Source: an uncultured Porphyromonadaceae bacterium
GTDB taxonomy: Bacteria > Bacteroidota > Bacteroidia > Bacteroidales > Barnesiellaceae
NCBI GenBank assembly: GCA_900538555.1
Contig: UPYI01000002.1
Location: 62,001 to 126,000 of the forward strand
Reading direction: 5' to 3'
Length of the DNA: 64,000 nt
The number at the start of each line of letters is the position of its first letter. Position 1 is the first letter of the stretch. Below, piece by piece: positions 60,864 through 64,000 of this stretch. The notes under the pieces are model-generated. The model saw nothing but the letters and a program-made list of their open reading frames with translations. It ran no database searches and was not told the origin of the DNA. The translations under genes were made by a program, and so were the position numbers.

Positions 60864-61799
60864 TTATTTCACCATGATTTTCTTCACGGCATTGCCGGCT
60901 TTGGCGATATAAACACCTTTGGCAACATCGTTAATACCCATAACAGAAGAGTTTACGCTCTTAACCGTTTTACCGGTAAAATCATACAATTCGATCGATT
61001 GCGCACCGCTTACGTTGATCGTATTTTCAGTAACTACAAATACCACTTCGTCTACGGCTACACCTTCAACAGCACCGGCATTGGTCGGAGTATAGAAATA
61101 GATAGCATCAAGCGACACGTTCGATCCGGCAGCATTTCCGGCAAGGAAAGAGAGGATATTGCCTGTCCATGCTTCACGCGTTGCACCGTCTTCCGTTTTT
61201 GTCCAATCGAAAGCAGGCCAGATCTTTTTAAGCTGGGCAAACGTGATATCAAGACCTTGCCACTCTTCGCCCAAAGCTGCGCCGACAGCCGGGAATACAG
61301 TACCGTTATCATCGAACGATGTACCGAGGGCTACTTTGGCAGCAGCACCGGCATCGCAAATGATCAAAGCAACCGAAGCCGGAGCAGTGGTAGCCGTACG
61401 ATAAGCCAGATGGAAGTGAGTATCTTCGGTGAAGTGAGCGATATTGACAGAGCTGGGAGCAGCGCAAGCGAATCCGGCTCCCGACCAACCGGCATCACCG
61501 GTAACATTAACCGAAACATACCCGTCGAAGTGCATGCCTACACCGGGATAAGTATCATCGCCGGGGTTAAAACCAGCCCAATACCAAAGGTTACGGGTTT
61601 CATTGTCCGGACCGATTTGATTAACGGTTGCTCCGGCTTGTTCGAAAGCGGAAACAGACTGTGCATCCAAAACAACAACATCGACAACAGCGGGAGTACC
61701 TTTACCTAAAACGACACTCGCTTCGGGTTCTACATTGTACTGTGCATTTGCACCCATCGCCAACATGGCAGAAGCTGCCAAAAAAGTAATCTTTTTCAT
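60864..61799 (-). CDS. Exported beta-sandwich protein, putative surface glycan-binding protein
   Basis: 311 residues, signal peptide (ITFLAASAMLAMGANA, no lipobox). Beta-rich mature part with aromatic residues (LWYWAGFNPGDDTYPG, FHLAYRTATTAPASVAL) and an ending with the sorting-like motif (IELYDFTGKTVKSVNSS ... KGVYIAKAGNAVKKIMV). It sits directly downstream of SusC/SusD, the normal place of a SusE-type surface glycan-binding protein, but lacks a lipoprotein signal. The glucan-binding role is inferred from location. Confidence 0.55.
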   Translation of the reverse strand: MKKITFLAASAMLAMGANAQYNVEPEASVVLGKGTPAVVDVVVLDAQSVSAFEQAGATVNQIGPDNETRNLWYWAGFNPGDDTYPGVGMHFDGYVSVNVTGDAGWSGAGFACAAPSSVNIAHFTEDTHFHLAYRTATTAPASVALIICDAGAAAKVALGTSFDDNGTVFPAVGAALGEEWQGLDITFAQLKKIWPAFDWTKTEDGATREAWTGNILSFLAGNAAGSNVSLDAIYFYTPTNAGAVEGVAVDEVVFVVTENTINVSGAQSIELYDFTGKTVKSVNSSVMGINDVAKGVYIAKAGNAVKKIMVK

Positions 61800-61891
61800 A
61801 CGAATTAAAATTAATGAGATTAGTAAATTATTTAATTTCAGGGGAGCGGCGAAGCAAGCCCCAGCCGCTCCTCTGTTGTTTTATTCCGATT

Positions 61892-63490
61892 TTAATATCC
61901 GGGATTCTGTTCCATCGGGTTGAGGTGGATCTCTTCAACCGGAATCGGGAACAATTCGTTCTTTCCTTCAATGAAGTTCGCCATTTCGGCACGAGCCTCT
62001 TCCGACTCGGTGCTGCCGTACGTACCCACGGTCTTGTCCATGATCTTATAGGCTTCACCCCACCGTACGATATCGAACCAACGGTGACCTTCCATTCCCA
62101 ACTCTACCCGACGCTCGTGACGGATTGCCTTACGAAGCGATTCGGTATTGTCGGTGTAACCGTTATATCCGGGGAATTCCGGAAGGACATCGGCTTCCGT
62201 CGCATTGGCGCGGGCACGGGCGCGAACCTCTTCCAACGCCCATTTGGCTGCCGCCAGATCTTTACCGCTTTCCATCGCCGCTTCGGCATAGAGCAGTAAC
62301 ACATCGCTGGCACGGATCAACCGGTAATTGAGCGGACTGCGCGAATGGTGTTTCAATGCCGGATAAGTACCGTCCTCCGCAAAGGCATACTTCATATTGA
62401 AATAGGGACTTCCGAGATAAGTCACTTCGATCTCCTGTTGCTCTTCGTCGTCGGGTACACCGATCGTTGCAGCCAAACGAGGATCGCCCGCCTCGAATTC
62501 ATCATACAAGTTCTGCGTAGGGTGATTCCAGCCCCAGCCTTTGTTGTCACCCAGTTTCGAACTGCGCGAACGGACAAGTATCGTTGTGAACGTTCCGCGG
62601 GTAAATCCGAATCCTTCGCCGTAATCGCTGGTCGCATCTTCCATATATTGGATTTCGAACACACTCTCCGGTCCGTTTTCTCCGGCAAGCGTGAAATTGT
62701 CGGCATATATCGGGCACAGGCTGTATTCGCCTTTCTTATATTGGTCGTCTACAAACGTCTTGCCCCAGATATAGGCATTGTCGTAATCTTTCATATACAG
62801 ATAGGCTTTACAAAGCATCGCCTGACAAGCCCCTTTGGTCGCACGTCCCAGATCGGTATCGGCATATTCGCTTTTGTTCCAAAGCAACGGTTCGGCTTTG
62901 AGCAGGTCGCCGATGATGTGTTCGTACACCTTTTCGGCTGTCGCACGGGGTTGTTTCCATTTCTCGCTCGAATCGACAACGAAGTCGATAATAGGCACAC
63001 CGCCGAATACCCGAACCAATTGGAAATAGTAGAATGCACGCATGAAATATGCCTCGCCCAAAAGGCAATCGCGACGGCTTTCGCTCATGGCATCATCCGG
63101 ATCGACCGACGGAACCTGACGAAGAACGAGGTTGCAACGGGCGATACCTTGATATTTCGCCCGGTAATAATCGAGCAGAAGCGTATTCGAGGCATTCACC
63201 TTGAAATTGTCGATATCGTAAGCATCCGGACCGTCTCCCACATTTTGTCCGCCTTTCAGAGCATCGTCCGAAGCAATATCGCCGATATACCATTCCGAGA
63301 AATACGATTTGTTGTATTCCCAAGCCAACGGAGTATAGGCGGCATTGACCGATTGTATGGCTACCTCGCCGCTGGTGAAAAAGTCATCGAGTTTAGTTTT
63401 ACCGGGAGTCTCCTCGCTGAGCCAGTCGTTACAAGAGGAAAAAGCCCCCGCAACCGTCAAAGCACATAAACCGATTATATATTTTTTCAT
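61892..63490 (-). CDS. susD: SusD-family outer-membrane glycan-binding lipoprotein
   Basis: 532 residues with a lipoprotein signal (IIGLCALTVAGAFSSC). SusD fold: N-terminal TPR-like part (YYRAKYQGIARCNLVLRQ), the GEAYFMRAFYYFQLVRVFGG segment and the C-terminal RHERRVELGMEGHRWFDIVRW motif that typifies the family, ending in the NPMEQNPGY segment. It pairs with the SusC receptor upstream (24-base gap) to capture oligosaccharides for import. In this locus the ligand is probably a beta-1,3-glucan. Confidence 0.93.
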   Translation of the reverse strand: MKKYIIGLCALTVAGAFSSCNDWLSEETPGKTKLDDFFTSGEVAIQSVNAAYTPLAWEYNKSYFSEWYIGDIASDDALKGGQNVGDGPDAYDIDNFKVNASNTLLLDYYRAKYQGIARCNLVLRQVPSVDPDDAMSESRRDCLLGEAYFMRAFYYFQLVRVFGGVPIIDFVVDSSEKWKQPRATAEKVYEHIIGDLLKAEPLLWNKSEYADTDLGRATKGACQAMLCKAYLYMKDYDNAYIWGKTFVDDQYKKGEYSLCPIYADNFTLAGENGPESVFEIQYMEDATSDYGEGFGFTRGTFTTILVRSRSSKLGDNKGWGWNHPTQNLYDEFEAGDPRLAATIGVPDDEEQQEIEVTYLGSPYFNMKYAFAEDGTYPALKHHSRSPLNYRLIRASDVLLLYAEAAMESGKDLAAAKWALEEVRARARANATEADVLPEFPGYNGYTDNTESLRKAIRHERRVELGMEGHRWFDIVRWGEAYKIMDKTVGTYGSTESEEARAEMANFIEGKNELFPIPVEEIHLNPMEQNPGY

Positions 63491-63514
63491 GATCGTCTGT
63501 TTTTTTGAATTGAA

Positions 63515-64000
63515 TTAGAATACGATATTCACACCGAATATAAATGTACGCGACTGAGGATAGTTACCGTAATCGACACCGCCGCTCACTTCGGGATCAT
63601 AACCCGTATATTTCGTCAGCGTAAAGAGGTTGCTTGCCTGAACATAGAAACGGCAATTCTGGAATCCGGCAGGTTTCAGCACCTTCGACGGCAACGAATA
63701 TCCCAACTGAACGTTTTTCAGACGGAAGTAAGAGCCGTCTTCGAGGAAACGGTCGGAAATCTCGTAGTTGATCGAGTTACGCGGATTGGCAATCGTTCCG
63801 TTCGGATTGTCTTTCGTCCACGCATCTTTCATAACCGGACTGATAACAGAAGAAGTACCGTCGCTTTCGAGGAATGCACGCTTCATGTTGTAAATCTTGT
63901 TTCCGCCGACACCTTGGAAGAAGAGTTGAAGATCGAATCCTTTCCACCACGCTCCGAAATTCAAACCGTAGTTGAGCCACGGAATGCTCGACCCGAGGTC
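63515..64000 (-). CDS. susC: SusC-family TonB-dependent receptor, C-terminal end only
   Basis: Only the last roughly 160 codons lie in the window; the frame is open through base 64000. The visible part is the terminal barrel: strand-rich FGAWWKGFDLQLFFQGVGGN, the family-typical RLKNVQLGYSLPSKVLK, FYVQASNLFTLTKYTGYDPE and NYPQSRTFIFGVNIVF with an aromatic C-terminal residue. It imports the oligosaccharides held by SusD. First gene of the glucan locus as far as can be seen. Confidence 0.9.
   Translation of the reverse strand, partial: DLGSSIPWLNYGLNFGAWWKGFDLQLFFQGVGGNKIYNMKRAFLESDGTSSVISPVMKDAWTKDNPNGTIANPRNSINYEISDRFLEDGSYFRLKNVQLGYSLPSKVLKPAGFQNCRFYVQASNLFTLTKYTGYDPEVSGGVDYGNYPQSRTFIFGVNIVF

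Overview
The window is chromosomal DNA of a gut-type Bacteroidales bacterium with moderate G+C. The evidence is the gene set and order (pyrH-frr-rsgA; mltD-DUF5683-parB-parA beside surE), SusC/SusD proteins, promoters of the Bacteroidetes type (TTTG, 19-21 bases, TAnnTTTG) and C-terminal sorting-like tails on secreted glycan enzymes. A Barnesiellaceae- or Muribaculaceae-like source is possible, but the sequence alone does not fix the genus.

Layout. (1) 1-10.05 kb is housekeeping: birA, a TPR protein, pyrH, frr, a two-gene envelope cluster, rsgA behind a 75-bp tandem promoter repeat, an MltD-like transglycosylase, DUF5683, parB and parA. (2) 10.05-16.07 kb looks inserted between parA and surE. 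It holds a three-gene operon of exported proteins (one with a PDZ domain) and a DUF1016/YhcG-type nuclease gene flanked by perfect 63-bp direct repeats. (3) 16.07-26.08 kb holds surE and then a small pectin locus: a CE12-type acetylesterase, a large modular CE8 pectin methylesterase, and a membrane-spanning propeller/AraC regulator without kinase or receiver domains. (4) 26.1-26.8 kb is a repeat-rich integration scar. (5) 26.8-45.64 kb is an 18.8-kb integrated element at the 3' end of tRNA-Pro. (6) 45.63-46.41 kb holds tRNA-Pro, tRNA-Phe, a RhuM-like remnant and intergenic repeats. (7) 46.4-64 kb is a beta-1,3-glucan (laminarin-like) utilization locus on the minus strand: SusC (partial), SusD, a putative glycan-binding protein, two GH16, GH3, GH128, a protein of four F5/8C modules, and GH81.

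The most interesting part is the 18.8-kb element. It has a tyrosine integrase, an XRE repressor, a TOPRIM/SF3 primase-helicase, a candidate unimolecular spanin, a lytic transglycosylase with a membrane anchor, a transglutaminase-like membrane protein, several other small membrane proteins, and beta-rich proteins including two with internally repeated modules. I see no terminase, portal, tail or recognisable packaging ATPase. The reading I favour is a temperate, tailless virus with a membrane-containing virion, of a kind I cannot match to a described family. That is an inference: no capsid protein was identified by homology. The element also carries a promoter-to-terminator locus for a structured RNA of about 157 nt and an array of 10-bp phased GGTAAAA repeats resembling iterons.

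How the genes work together. In the glucan locus, SusC/SusD would import oligosaccharides, GH16/GH81/GH128 would cut beta-1,3-glucan chains, GH3 would finish them to glucose, and F5/8C modules would hold the substrate. In the pectin locus, CE12 and CE8 would strip acetyl and methyl groups, with the AraC-propeller protein as the probable sensor.
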